Assembly (NCBI GenBank): GCA_018432935.1
Contig: JAHDSF010000005.1
Coordinates: 62,001-126,000 of the forward strand
Reading direction: 5' to 3'
Length of the DNA stretch: 64,000 nucleotides
DNA from: Rhodospirillales bacterium
GTDB taxonomy: Bacteria; Pseudomonadota; Alphaproteobacteria; Rhodospirillales; Shumkoniaceae
A program made the position numbers and the translations under genes. Shown piece after piece: positions 41,711 through 50,081 of this stretch. The notes below the pieces were generated by a model. That model did no database searches. It saw only the letters and a program-made list of their open reading frames with translations, and was not told the origin of the DNA. Every line of letters begins with the position of its first letter. The stretch's first letter is position 1.

Positions 41711-42425
41711 GGGTAAAGCCTCCGTCGACGACCAGGTTCTGGCCGCTGATATAGGTGTTTTCCGGTCCCACTAGCCACCCCACAAGGGCGGCGATCTCCT
41801 CGGGCTGGGCAAGCCGACCAATGGGAATTTGGGCGGCCAGTTCCGCGATCCCCTTCTCGCCGAGGACGCGGCGGGTCAGCTCGGTATCGGTGAACCCCGG
41901 CGATACGCAGTTGGCGAGGATGCCGTCACGAGCGACCTCGGCCGCCAAGGCTGCGGTCATACCATCAAGGCCGAACTTGCTGGTCGAATAGGCAGCGCGC
42001 TGAGCCCGCGAAATGTTGCCCCAGATCGACGCTATATTGACGATGCGGCCCCAGCCCTTGCTCCGCATCCCCGGCAATGCCGCCCGGCAGAGCAGGAACG
42101 GGGCGGTGACGTTGACTCGCTGGACCCACTCGAACTCTGCGGGATCAACCTCCTCAAACGGTGCGATTCGGTTGACGCCGGCATTATTGATCAGGACGTC
42201 GGGGGCAAGTATGCCAACATCTGCCGCAAGGCGCCGCGTTGCCTCCGGGTCACTGAAGTCACAGAAGCAATACTCGCAACCGTCAGGTACCCCCCCGCCG
42301 CCCCTCGTACCGGTACCGACGACACGAGCGCCCTGGCTTCGCAACCGCTTCGCGATGGCCCGACCGATGCCGCGGGTCGCGCCGGTGACCAGCGCGGTCC
42401 GTCCCGCTAGGCTCCCGGCCGTCAT
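41703..42425 (-). CDS. Short-chain dehydrogenase/reductase
   Basis: A 240-residue classical SDR. TGATRGIG (14-21) binds the cofactor, NNAG (80-83) is the structural motif, and Ser133 with Tyr146 and Lys150 (YSTSK) form the active site. Its C-terminus (ISGQNLVVDGGFTRV) is that of FabG-like enzymes. The ATG at 42425 overlaps the KdsB-like stop as ATGA. It probably reduces or oxidises a sugar or keto-acid intermediate in the module that also includes the cyclase-like enzyme and the aldolase; nothing fixes its substrate. Confidence 0.9.
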   Translation of the reverse strand: MTAGSLAGRTALVTGATRGIGRAIAKRLRSQGARVVGTGTRGGGGVPDGCEYCFCDFSDPEATRRLAADVGILAPDVLINNAGVNRIAPFEEVDPAEFEWVQRVNVTAPFLLCRAALPGMRSKGWGRIVNIASIWGNISRAQRAAYSTSKFGLDGMTAALAAEVARDGILANCVSPGFTDTELTRRVLGEKGIAELAAQIPIGRLAQPEEIAALVGWLVGPENTYISGQNLVVDGGFTRV

Positions 42426-43207
42426 GACGAGACCCCCGCCGTCCTTAAGTACCGCGCAGTCCATGGATCTCTTCTCAGCACGCCCTCGGCGCGTGCGAGG
42501 TCGGCCGGAGTATCGACGCCGATGGTCTCGACGTCGGTTTGCACGATGCGTACCGGGTAGCCGTGCTCGATTGTGCGCAACATATCAATCTTCTCGATCT
42601 TCTCCAGCGGCGTCTGCGGCAGATGCCCGAAGGTGCGGAGAAACGACCGCTGGAAGGCGATGATGCCGGTCTGCTGGAACATCGGGACTTGGGTGTCCTT
42701 GGCCCGCGAACGCGACGGGATCGCCGCGCGCGAGAACATCAGGGCACGACCGTCAGGTGCTGCCACGACCTTGACGGCGTTCGGGTCGTCGTGGTCGGCG
42801 GTGCGATAGAGCCGGGAGGCGATGTTGACGACCACTGCCCGGGTCTCTTCATAGACGCGGATCGCGTCGTCGATCATCTGCGGCGAGACTAGCACTTCGT
42901 CGCCCTGCACCATCAGCACAAGGTCATCGTCCTCAAGGTCAGGGGCGCACTTCGCGACGGCTTCCTCGGTGCGATCGACGCAGCCGGGATGAGTGTCGGC
43001 GGTCATCACGACTTCGGCCCCGTAGGCCCCACAAGCCTTGCGGATCGCGTCGTCGCAGGTGGCGATCACAATTTGGTCAAGGCGACTCGAAAGCCGGCAT
43101 CGATCGTAGACGTGGAGGACCAACGGATGACCAAGCAACGGTTCCAGAGGCTTGCCGGGGTAGCGGGTCGAGGCCATGCGGGCGGGGATTACGCACAGCG
43201 TCTTCAT
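42422..43207 (-). CDS. KdsB-like 3-deoxy-ulosonate cytidylyltransferase
   Basis: A 261-residue nucleotidyltransferase. VIPARMASTRYPGKPLEPLL (6-25) is the CTP-binding signature of KdsB, MTADTHPGCVDRTEEAVAKC near 68-87 matches the region that contacts the sugar, and VLMVQGDEVLVSPQMID near 98-114 holds the metal-binding Asp. The family charges 3-deoxy-ulosonic acids with CMP. The start is the ATG at 43207 (ATGA overlap with the aldolase); the open frame to 44233 is a shadow. The housekeeping kdsB is probably elsewhere, since this copy is embedded among modifying enzymes. It is one of three cytidylyltransferases in the locus. Confidence 0.87.
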   Translation of the reverse strand: MKTLCVIPARMASTRYPGKPLEPLLGHPLVLHVYDRCRLSSRLDQIVIATCDDAIRKACGAYGAEVVMTADTHPGCVDRTEEAVAKCAPDLEDDDLVLMVQGDEVLVSPQMIDDAIRVYEETRAVVVNIASRLYRTADHDDPNAVKVVAAPDGRALMFSRAAIPSRSRAKDTQVPMFQQTGIIAFQRSFLRTFGHLPQTPLEKIEKIDMLRTIEHGYPVRIVQTDVETIGVDTPADLARAEGVLRRDPWTARYLRTAGVSS

Positions 43208-43959
43208 GAACGGGAACCCTTGCGGGTGAGGTCCGCGAGATCGCGGAACGCGGAACGGACGGCGATAAGGTCGGTGCCATAGGCGACGAGGCGGAAGCCT
43301 CGCTCCAGGTTCTCGCGCAGCTTCGCAAGGCTCGGCTCCACCTGGTGGATGCCCTCGGCCTTGCCGTAGCGGCGGCAGGCGTCCCGGACGGCGAGGGTTG
43401 CATCCACGAACTCGGGACCGTCGAAGCTGCCGGGATGGCCCTGGTCGGCCGACAGGTCGTAGGGACCGATGAACAGGCCGTCGACAACCTCGAGAGCGGC
43501 GATGGCGTCGGCGTTGGCGATGCCCCGCATGGTCTCGATTTGCGGGATCAGCACCGGCTGGAAGTCGCGTTCGTACTCCTTGAACGTGCCGCCCCACAGA
43601 GACGGCCGTGACAGTCCCACGCCGCGGCAGCCACGTGGCGGGTAGAGGCAATGGCGGGCGAAGGCGGCAAAGGCGTCGGCCTCCTCGACCACGGGAACGA
43701 TGATGCCGTGGGCGCCGTTGTCGAGCAGGCGTCGCGCCAAGTAGGGATCGGCGGACGGGATGCGCGCCAGTGGTGCCACCCCGTAGCGCTCGGCCGCGAG
43801 GAAGCACTGCACTGCCTGGTCGACCGAATGGGTGCCGTGCTCCATGTCGACCGCCATCCAGTCGAAACCGCAGGTGACCATGGCCTCGACGTTCTGCGGC
43901 GACGGCGCCTGCACCCAGGCGCCGATGCAGACCTCGCCTGTGGCAAGGCGGTGTTTCAT
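43204..43959 (-). CDS. HpcH/HpaI family (class II) aldolase
   Basis: A 251-residue pyruvate-type aldolase. MAVDMEHGTHSVDQA (35-49) holds the catalytic His, IIVPVVEEADAFAAF near 88 is a core strand, PQIETMRGIANADAI near 140 carries the metal-binding Glu, and GPYDLSADQGHPG near 164 carries the metal-binding Asp. The family makes or splits 2-keto-3-deoxy acids from pyruvate and an aldehyde. Next to a KdsB-like enzyme, it could form the ulosonate that is then activated. The ATG at 43959 overlaps the preceding stop as ATGA; another ATG 6 nt upstream is possible. Confidence 0.9.
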   Translation of the reverse strand: MKHRLATGEVCIGAWVQAPSPQNVEAMVTCGFDWMAVDMEHGTHSVDQAVQCFLAAERYGVAPLARIPSADPYLARRLLDNGAHGIIVPVVEEADAFAAFARHCLYPPRGCRGVGLSRPSLWGGTFKEYERDFQPVLIPQIETMRGIANADAIAALEVVDGLFIGPYDLSADQGHPGSFDGPEFVDATLAVRDACRRYGKAEGIHQVEPSLAKLRENLERGFRLVAYGTDLIAVRSAFRDLADLTRKGSRS

Positions 43960-45572
43960 GCGCATTCCGACCGTTCCCCTCCCAGCAACACTTTGCTCCA
44001 AAGGCCATAGTCCACCGGCGCAAACACCCAATCCCGCGGGAGTTGTCCTGGCGGCACTGCCGCCATAAGGTCGTCGGCAAGCGATTCGGCGTCAGTGGTC
44101 GGAGTATCGATCCCCGCGGGAAGAATATCGATAGAAATGCGATCAGCAGGGCGGAACCGCAGTGTCGGCAATCCCGCGAGCAGCGCCTCCAGGCCGACGG
44201 TGGTGGCGGCAAACACCACGGCGGAAACCGCATTCTGCTCCTCGAGCCGGCGGTCGGTATGACGTACGGCGTCGCATTCCGCGAAGTAGTGAGGCGTCAT
44301 CGGGTGCGCCTTCAGGAGAAAACGCAGGCCGCTACGGCTTGCTTCCCGCGCTGCCCGCGCCATTTCGGCAGACACCTCGCCGTCAAACGGCAGGGCGACA
44401 AAGACTGGAGCATGCCGGTCCCAGCGGACCGGCTTCGCAACTGGGAACCTCAGGGCGCCCCCAACCGCCGCACGCTCGACCGGCAGGCCCAAGCCTACCA
44501 GCTGAGCATGCGTCGCCTCGCCGCTGCACAGGACCTGATCGGGCACGCTTGAAAGTCCGTCGGGATTCGATCCCACTGCGTAATTCAGCATCTGCCGGCC
44601 AACCACTGAGTGCTGGTAACCGAGGGTTTCCACCCCGGCCTTTCGGCAGTTCCGTACGAAGGCGCGTTCCCAGGAATGGTTCTCCCACGGCCATGCAACC
44701 AAGCGCGGATGAACCTGCTGTAGCCAGCGCTCCTGGCAATGCAGTTGCCAGGCAATCATCGCCGCCTGGCCGGTGCCGCCTTCCAGAGCGGCAGCACGCC
44801 GTACCAGCCAGCCGTAGCGCCCTTCCAGACGTTTTCTTCCCGGCCGCCAGCAGTGGAATGGCAAGGCAAGCGCAAATCCCGGCCAGCCCCAAGCGTGCAG
44901 GCTCGCAGTGGGCGAGCCTGCCGCGAGTTCGCGTGCCCGGCCGACCGGACAGTCGGCGTGGAGCACACGACGCAGACCGGGTAGGCGTTGCATCAGGTCG
45001 CCGAAATAGGCATCCCGACCGTCCCCGGCGCTGGCGGGGTGGCCGTAGACAAGGAGCCAGACCCCATGCGCCTCCACGGCGGCACGCCGGCGCCCGAGAG
45101 CCACGGCACTCGCCGTCACGCGCAGGGCTGCCGCAATCCGGGCGGCATAGCCACGCATGAACAGCCGCCATTCGGCTCGGCGGAGGGGCGGGGGAGCGCC
45201 TGCCGTCACGCCGTGGAGCATCGAAAGCTGCCGGAACAGCCACGGATCGTCACAGACGACCAGAACGGAAATCGTGGAACTGCTGGCCCAATTCTCGACC
45301 AACCGGGTCCACGCCAGCATCTGTCCGAGGTCGGACGCATTCGCCGCGCAGGCTGGCGCATGGGCGAGAACTGCACTCTCATCTCCCCCCAACTCACACC
45401 CGAGTTCGAGCCAATCCTCAGTTGCAGCATCGAATGCCGCCTCCAGTGCCGCGGCAAGCCCCGGCATCCGGTACCCCGGATCGAGGGCCGGGCGGGTCGG
45501 CGGGATGGCTGCCCAAGCGCCCGTGGCCCCGGTGCGCGCGAGATCTTTCGTGGTGCTGAGCGCGACTGACAT
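43956..45572 (-). CDS. Large surface-carbohydrate biosynthesis protein, putative GT-B transferase
   Basis: A 538-residue soluble protein without a clear family assignment. The central part contains LVAWPWENHSWERAFVRNC and GVETLGYQHSVV, which resemble motifs in bacterial surface-carbohydrate proteins of the CDP-glycerol / Kdo-transferase-like GT-B group. FLLKAHPMTPHYFAECDAV and VVFAATTVGLEALLAGLPTL near the C-terminus fit a nucleotide-sugar-binding domain, with the His of KAHP as in KpsC/KpsS-type enzymes. It may transfer a CMP-activated ulosonic acid. It is followed after 7 nt-spaced coupling by the aldolase gene and preceded by a methyltransferase gene. It is one of three large unfamiliar proteins in region 5 (also 55283 and 61304). 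Confidence 0.5.
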   Translation of the reverse strand: MSVALSTTKDLARTGATGAWAAIPPTRPALDPGYRMPGLAAALEAAFDAATEDWLELGCELGGDESAVLAHAPACAANASDLGQMLAWTRLVENWASSSTISVLVVCDDPWLFRQLSMLHGVTAGAPPPLRRAEWRLFMRGYAARIAAALRVTASAVALGRRRAAVEAHGVWLLVYGHPASAGDGRDAYFGDLMQRLPGLRRVLHADCPVGRARELAAGSPTASLHAWGWPGFALALPFHCWRPGRKRLEGRYGWLVRRAAALEGGTGQAAMIAWQLHCQERWLQQVHPRLVAWPWENHSWERAFVRNCRKAGVETLGYQHSVVGRQMLNYAVGSNPDGLSSVPDQVLCSGEATHAQLVGLGLPVERAAVGGALRFPVAKPVRWDRHAPVFVALPFDGEVSAEMARAAREASRSGLRFLLKAHPMTPHYFAECDAVRHTDRRLEEQNAVSAVVFAATTVGLEALLAGLPTLRFRPADRISIDILPAGIDTPTTDAESLADDLMAAVPPGQLPRDWVFAPVDYGLWSKVLLGGERSECA

Positions 45573-45579
45573 GCCACTC

Positions 45580-46584
45580 CTAACCGCGGCGGCGCGCTAT
45601 GACCCACATGTGGGAGGAGAGGCCGTGCGCGATAAGGAATTCCTGGAAAGCCTGGCGCACGGAAGCCGGCACTTCGCACGCAAGATGCCGGGCGAACCGG
45701 TCAACCGTCAGGCCGGGGTTCTCGGCAAGGGTATTGGCTAAGATGTCGACGTCGAGCTGTCCCGGAGTCAGGAAGGAGATCAGTTCGAGGCGGCACCGCT
45801 CGACAAGTGCCTCCACTCCGACACGGCTGAGGAAATTGAGATGGTGCGGCGGGGCGATGGCCTTGGCTGCCGCTCCCAGCACGGCGATGTCGAAACCGGT
45901 ACCGCAGAGGCCGCTGACTACGACATGGCCACCGGGGCGTGCCAAACGAGCGAGATCGTTGACGTAGGAGGCCGGGTCGGCGACGTGCTCGATGACCTCG
46001 AACGAGACGACGAGATCGCCTTTCCCCGCCCATCGGGAGTCCGCCCCGGCCTCGGCGCCAAACCCGGAGAAGACCTCGAACCCCTTCTCGCGGCAGGTCC
46101 GGGCCATATCGGAATTGGGCTCGACCGCCGCCAGGTCGGTCCCGAAGCCGCGGGCCCGGCATTCCTCGAGGAAAATGCCGCTGCCCGCGCCGACGTCCAC
46201 CACCCGCCGAGGAGTCATTCCGGCGTCGGCCATGAGACCCCGCAGTCGTTCCACTCGCGGGCCGAAGATCTTTTGACGGCGCGTTTCCGCCACGCTCGGA
46301 AAGAATACGGTCGCCCAGTAGCGCTGGGACGGACTGTCCCGATAGAATGCCGCCAGGTCCGCGTCGTCCGGGATGGGGTCGACGTAGAGGCTGCCGCACC
46401 GGCTGCAAAACGAAAGCTCGAACCCGTTCTTGACGAATGCCGGCCGCTGCCCAACCCCGGCGCAGCCCGGGCAGGAGCGGTGCCGGAACCGGCTGCGATC
46501 GCGGAAGAACCGGCCGGCATCCTCGACGCTCAGCCGAAGATAGGTGTTGAGGATCTCGGCCGGACGGATGTCGGATTCCTTCAC
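45580..46584 (-). CDS. Class I SAM-dependent methyltransferase with zinc-ribbon N-terminus
   Basis: A 334-residue protein. Cys38/Cys41 (CPGC) and Cys60/Cys63 (CSRC) form a zinc ribbon. A methyltransferase domain follows: VVDVGAGSGIFLEECRARG near 128-146 is motif I, VVSFEVIEHVADPASYVNDL near 192-211 includes the EHV motif, and LARPGGHVVVSG follows. The layout matches the C-methyltransferase-like proteins of deoxysugar pathways that carry an N-terminal zinc-binding domain. Its ATG overlaps the ABC transporter stop by 4 nt. Similar architecture is seen at 54378-55286. Confidence 0.88.
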   Translation of the reverse strand: MKESDIRPAEILNTYLRLSVEDAGRFFRDRSRFRHRSCPGCAGVGQRPAFVKNGFELSFCSRCGSLYVDPIPDDADLAAFYRDSPSQRYWATVFFPSVAETRRQKIFGPRVERLRGLMADAGMTPRRVVDVGAGSGIFLEECRARGFGTDLAAVEPNSDMARTCREKGFEVFSGFGAEAGADSRWAGKGDLVVSFEVIEHVADPASYVNDLARLARPGGHVVVSGLCGTGFDIAVLGAAAKAIAPPHHLNFLSRVGVEALVERCRLELISFLTPGQLDVDILANTLAENPGLTVDRFARHLACEVPASVRQAFQEFLIAHGLSSHMWVIARRRG

Positions 46585-48401
46585 GGCACGTCCTCCTGGC
46601 GGTTCCGGAGATCAGAGTTCTTGACCATCTTGCGGAATGCAGCGTTGTTTTCCGCAAGTTCGTCAAAACTGCCAACCCCCATCACGCGGCCTTGCTCTAG
46701 GACGACAACGAGCTCGCAGTCGCGGATCGTGCTAAGCCGATGCGCAATGATGATAACCGTGACCTGGCCGGCGAGAGCGCGGATCGCGGCTGTGATGTCC
46801 TTTTCGGTCTCGCTGTCGAGAGACGAAGTCGCCTCGTCCATGATCAGGACTTCCGGGTCCGTGTACAGGGCCCGAGCTATGCCGACCCGTTGGCGCTGGC
46901 CACCGGACAGACGAGCGCCGCGCTCGCCGACCACCGTCTCTAGTCCCTCGGGGAGTCCAGCCACCAGCGCCTCCAGTTGCGCCGTGTGGACCGCCTTAGT
47001 GAGCCGCGCCTCGTTGATCTCGTGGCGGCGGTGCCCGATTGCGATGTTCCGCCGCAGGGTATCGTCAAGCAGATAAATGTCTTGCGGGATAAACCCGATG
47101 CGGCTTTGCCACGAGCGCAGGTTTGTCCGCACGTCGACGCCGTCGACCCGCACGGTTCCGGTTTCCGGGTCCAAAAGCCCGAGTACGATGTCGGCCAGCG
47201 TGGTCTTTCCAGATCCGGAACGGCCTACAAACGCAATCGCTTGTCCAGAGCGGGCCGAGAACGACACACGTTGGAGGACCGGCGCGGTCCCGCCGGGGTA
47301 GCTGAACGAGACATTCTCGACCGACAGGCTATGGCGAAGGCTGATGATGGGGGCATCCGACGTCAACGCGATCCGGGCCTCCCGCGCGATCACGGTGTCC
47401 CGGTATAGCAGGTCCACCGAGCTTGAGTTCTCGCGCATCAGGGTGAGGTTCGAAACCACCTTGGTGAACGCCGGCATGAGCTGGAAAGCGCCCATCGCGA
47501 ACAGCCCGAGCAGGGGCATCACGTCTGAGGACGGGCGGCCCTGGATGACCAGAAAGGTCAAGAGAAGCATCAGCATACCGCCGACGGCCACTACTTCGAT
47601 GAAGACGCGGGGAAGGTTCGGAGCGGTGGTGCTGTAGGCCACGATCCTGGCGCGGGCACGACTCTGTTCGGAGAAGATGTCGCGGAAGTATTTCTGGTGC
47701 CCGCCGATCAGGGTTGCCTTGATGGCCCCTAGCGCCTGCTGGAGTGAGCGCAGGATGGCGCCGTCATACTCGATGGTCCGTCGGCCCCACACCAACATCC
47801 GGTTCTGGATCAAGCGATAGAAGATCCCGGTGCATAGGCCCATCACCAGCATCGTTCCCATCGTCGCCCAGAAATTGACCAGGAACAGCACGGCCAGGAT
47901 GCCTGCGGCCGTCATGGCCTCCATGATGACCACCAGGAAGGGAAGCAGACCTTTGGCGAACAGCCGGAAGGCTATGATCTGAATGTTACGGATGAGATCG
48001 GCCGAATTGTTCTGGAGATGGAAAACGTACGGCCGGTTGAGATAGTTGTCGAGCAGACCCGCGGCGTACTCTGCCTGTTCACTGAGAACGACGCGGTTCT
48101 GGACGTAATAAATCAGCGCCAAACCGATGTTTTTGACCAGGAAGACCACGAGGATCAAAGCTGAGAAGACGACGATGAACAAGTCCGCCCGGCCCCCGAA
48201 ATACTCCGTGAACAAGCCTCCCACTACCGGCATCGCGGCCACGGAATCCGGGGACATGAGCATCCGAAACAGCGGCAGCAGGATCCCAATCCCGAGCATT
48301 TCGAGCAGGGTGTTGAGCCCCATGAGAAGAAAAAGGCCGAGCAGCCGGAGCTTGGTCCTCCGGTTGATCAGAACGAAGATTTGACGGACTTGCTTGATCA
48401 C
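46581..48401 (-). CDS. ABC transporter, fused permease and ATPase (MsbA/PglK-like)
   Basis: A 606-residue half-transporter with six TM helices over residues 1-330, followed by an ATPase domain. Walker A is FVGRSGSGKTTLADI (about 390-404), the Q-loop is in IGFIPQDIYLLDD, the signature is LSGGQRQRVGIAR (about 497-509), Walker B is VLIMDEATSSLDSE (about 515-528), and AHRLSTIRDCE is the H-loop. It probably flips a lipid-linked oligosaccharide across the inner membrane, as PglK does, so the locus holds two export routes with the Wzx-like protein at 11264. The start is the GTG at 48401, 13 nt after the SDR stop; the longer ATG-initiated frame overlaps the SDR. Confidence 0.92.
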   Translation of the reverse strand: MIKQVRQIFVLINRRTKLRLLGLFLLMGLNTLLEMLGIGILLPLFRMLMSPDSVAAMPVVGGLFTEYFGGRADLFIVVFSALILVVFLVKNIGLALIYYVQNRVVLSEQAEYAAGLLDNYLNRPYVFHLQNNSADLIRNIQIIAFRLFAKGLLPFLVVIMEAMTAAGILAVLFLVNFWATMGTMLVMGLCTGIFYRLIQNRMLVWGRRTIEYDGAILRSLQQALGAIKATLIGGHQKYFRDIFSEQSRARARIVAYSTTAPNLPRVFIEVVAVGGMLMLLLTFLVIQGRPSSDVMPLLGLFAMGAFQLMPAFTKVVSNLTLMRENSSSVDLLYRDTVIAREARIALTSDAPIISLRHSLSVENVSFSYPGGTAPVLQRVSFSARSGQAIAFVGRSGSGKTTLADIVLGLLDPETGTVRVDGVDVRTNLRSWQSRIGFIPQDIYLLDDTLRRNIAIGHRRHEINEARLTKAVHTAQLEALVAGLPEGLETVVGERGARLSGGQRQRVGIARALYTDPEVLIMDEATSSLDSETEKDITAAIRALAGQVTVIIIAHRLSTIRDCELVVVLEQGRVMGVGSFDELAENNAAFRKMVKNSDLRNRQEDVP

Positions 48402-48414
48402 TGGAAGCCGGCGC

Positions 48415-49245
48415 TCACAGCACGGTCCGACCACCTTCGATGACCAGGTTCTGCCCAGTCATGTACGCCGAGGCATCGCTGCACAGGAAGACCATCGCAG
48501 CGCGGTATTCGTCCCTGTTCGCCATCCGCCCCATCGGTATCAGACTGGTCAGCCGCTCGACGAACTCATCCGGCTGCCCGGTATAAATGCCGCCCGGCGA
48601 GATCGCGTTGACACGAACATTCCGGGTCGCCCAGTACCCGGCGAGATACTTGGTCAGACCCACCAGACCGTGCTTGACCACCGAGTACGAGACCGGCTTG
48701 GCCGGCTGGCGGGCATCCGGCAGGTCCGGACGCCGGTAGAGCCGCTGATCGGGGGCGATCACCGCGAGGTCCGAGGCCACGTTGACGATCACCCCGCCGG
48801 CGTTGGCGGCCATGTGAGACCCGATGACCTGGCTGCAGATCAGCGCGCCGGTGAGGCCGACCGCGATGTCCGCATTCCACGCCGCGAGCGGGAAGTTCTC
48901 CAGCCGGCTCCAGCTCGGGTCCGCCTTGGGATCGACCTTGGGATCGTTGGCGGCGTTGTTGATCAGGATGTCGACCCGCCCGAACCGGCCGAGGACATCG
49001 CGGAAAGCTGCCTGGACGGCCTCCTGGCTGGTGATGTCGACCTTGGCCGCCACGGCCTCCACTCCGGTCTCGAGGATGACCTTGTCGGCCTTCGCCTTGA
49101 CGGCTTCCGCGTTGATGTCCCACAGCACCGGCCGCGCCCCGCACTCGGCCATCGCCAGCGCGTGCTCGCCGCCCATCAGGCCACCGCCTCCGGTGATGAC
49201 CGCGACCCGGTCCTGCAGCGAAAAGCGATCGACGGTCTTCGTCAT
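48415..49245 (-). CDS. Short-chain dehydrogenase/reductase
   Basis: A 276-residue SDR. TGGGGLMG (18-25) is an unusual cofactor loop (canonical TGxxxGIG), NNAAND (96-101) replaces NNAG, and Ser158 with Tyr187 and Lys191 (YSVVK) make the active site. An insertion of about 20 residues with PDQRLYRRPDLPDARQPAKP lies before Tyr187. It is close to the gluconate/sugar-dehydrogenase type found in nonulosonate-like clusters. It forms an overlapping pair with the sugar isomerase-like gene downstream in coordinates (49242-50081) and belongs to the precursor module that ends at 54108. Confidence 0.88.
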   Translation of the reverse strand: MTKTVDRFSLQDRVAVITGGGGLMGGEHALAMAECGARPVLWDINAEAVKAKADKVILETGVEAVAAKVDITSQEAVQAAFRDVLGRFGRVDILINNAANDPKVDPKADPSWSRLENFPLAAWNADIAVGLTGALICSQVIGSHMAANAGGVIVNVASDLAVIAPDQRLYRRPDLPDARQPAKPVSYSVVKHGLVGLTKYLAGYWATRNVRVNAISPGGIYTGQPDEFVERLTSLIPMGRMANRDEYRAAMVFLCSDASAYMTGQNLVIEGGRTVL

Positions 49246-50081
49246 GAACGGGCCTCTTCGGCTTCGGCGTGGAAGAACTCGACCACCCCCATGTTGTAGC
49301 GGGCCGTGCGCGCCGGGTTGCGGCCGCGCTGGGTCTCGAAGGTGTAGGGTCCCGAGTACCCAATCTCGGCCAAGACTTCGAACACCGCCCGGAAGTCGAC
49401 CAGGCCGGTGCCGAGCAGGACGTTGCGGTTGGCGGAATTCTTGTCCTTGATGTGAACGTGGGAGATCCGGCTGCCGAGCAGGCGGATGTCGCCGGGCAGG
49501 TCGTGACCGAAGGCGACCCGGTTGCCGGTATCGTAGACGACGCTCAGGGCGGAGTGACCGAACGCGTCGAGGGCTGCCATGAGTTCGCGGGCGGTAAGGA
49601 TCGTCTCCAGGCAGACCAGCATGCCCTGGGCCGCCGCGGCGTCGGCGATCGCCCGCAAGGGGTCGCGGAACGCCGCCGCGTTGGTCGGCGTCAGTTCGCT
49701 CGCCTCGAACAGCGGGAGCACCAGCTTCCGAGCCCCCAGCCGGCCACCTCGTCCCACCAGGTCGACGACTTGGCGCAGCACCGCGTCATCGCCGCAAAGG
49801 GCATGGTCGATGATGAAGTCATCGCACAGCGCGTGCAGGCTCATGCGGTTGGCGGCCGCAAGGTCCCGCATGCGGGCAATGCCGCCATCCAACCACAGCG
49901 GGTTCCCGGGATTGTGGTTCCGCTCGGCGATCAACTCGATGTAGTCGATGCCGAGCGCGCCGGCGATGAAGAACTCGGATTCCCAGTAGCGTTGCGGAAA
50001 CCACTGCAGTTCCCCCGGGGGGGACTGTACGAGGCGGCCCTGGACAATGCCGAAACGCAGGCCCGGTGCGGCGGCGGTCAT
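49242..50081 (-). CDS. Sugar phosphate isomerase/epimerase (AP endonuclease family 2 fold)
   Basis: A 279-residue TIM-barrel protein of the xylose-isomerase-like group. GIVQGRLVQSP near the N-terminus is a signature seen in this subgroup of surface-glycan loci. VCLETILTAREL near residue 145 carries the metal Glu, VVYDTGNRV near residue 176 the metal Asp, HVHIKDKNSAN near residue 200 the metal His and Lys, and YTFETQRGR near residue 243 the final metal Glu, so the metal site looks complete. It probably epimerises or isomerises a sugar intermediate. The ATG at 50081 overlaps the DegT gene stop; the longer frame to 50429 is a shadow. Confidence 0.87.
   Translation of the reverse strand: MTAAAPGLRFGIVQGRLVQSPPGELQWFPQRYWESEFFIAGALGIDYIELIAERNHNPGNPLWLDGGIARMRDLAAANRMSLHALCDDFIIDHALCGDDAVLRQVVDLVGRGGRLGARKLVLPLFEASELTPTNAAAFRDPLRAIADAAAAQGMLVCLETILTARELMAALDAFGHSALSVVYDTGNRVAFGHDLPGDIRLLGSRISHVHIKDKNSANRNVLLGTGLVDFRAVFEVLAEIGYSGPYTFETQRGRNPARTARYNMGVVEFFHAEAEEARS

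Noticed and set aside
42422..44233. KdsB-like gene read as a 603-codon fusion with an N-terminal domain
   Set aside because: The extra upstream frame is antisense-like in composition and covers the intact aldolase gene in another frame; the ATG at 43207 is ATGA-coupled and starts the family motif.
45841..47076. A 411-codon plus-strand ORF
   Set aside because: Antisense to the zinc-ribbon methyltransferase and the ABC transporter ATPase domain, both certain.
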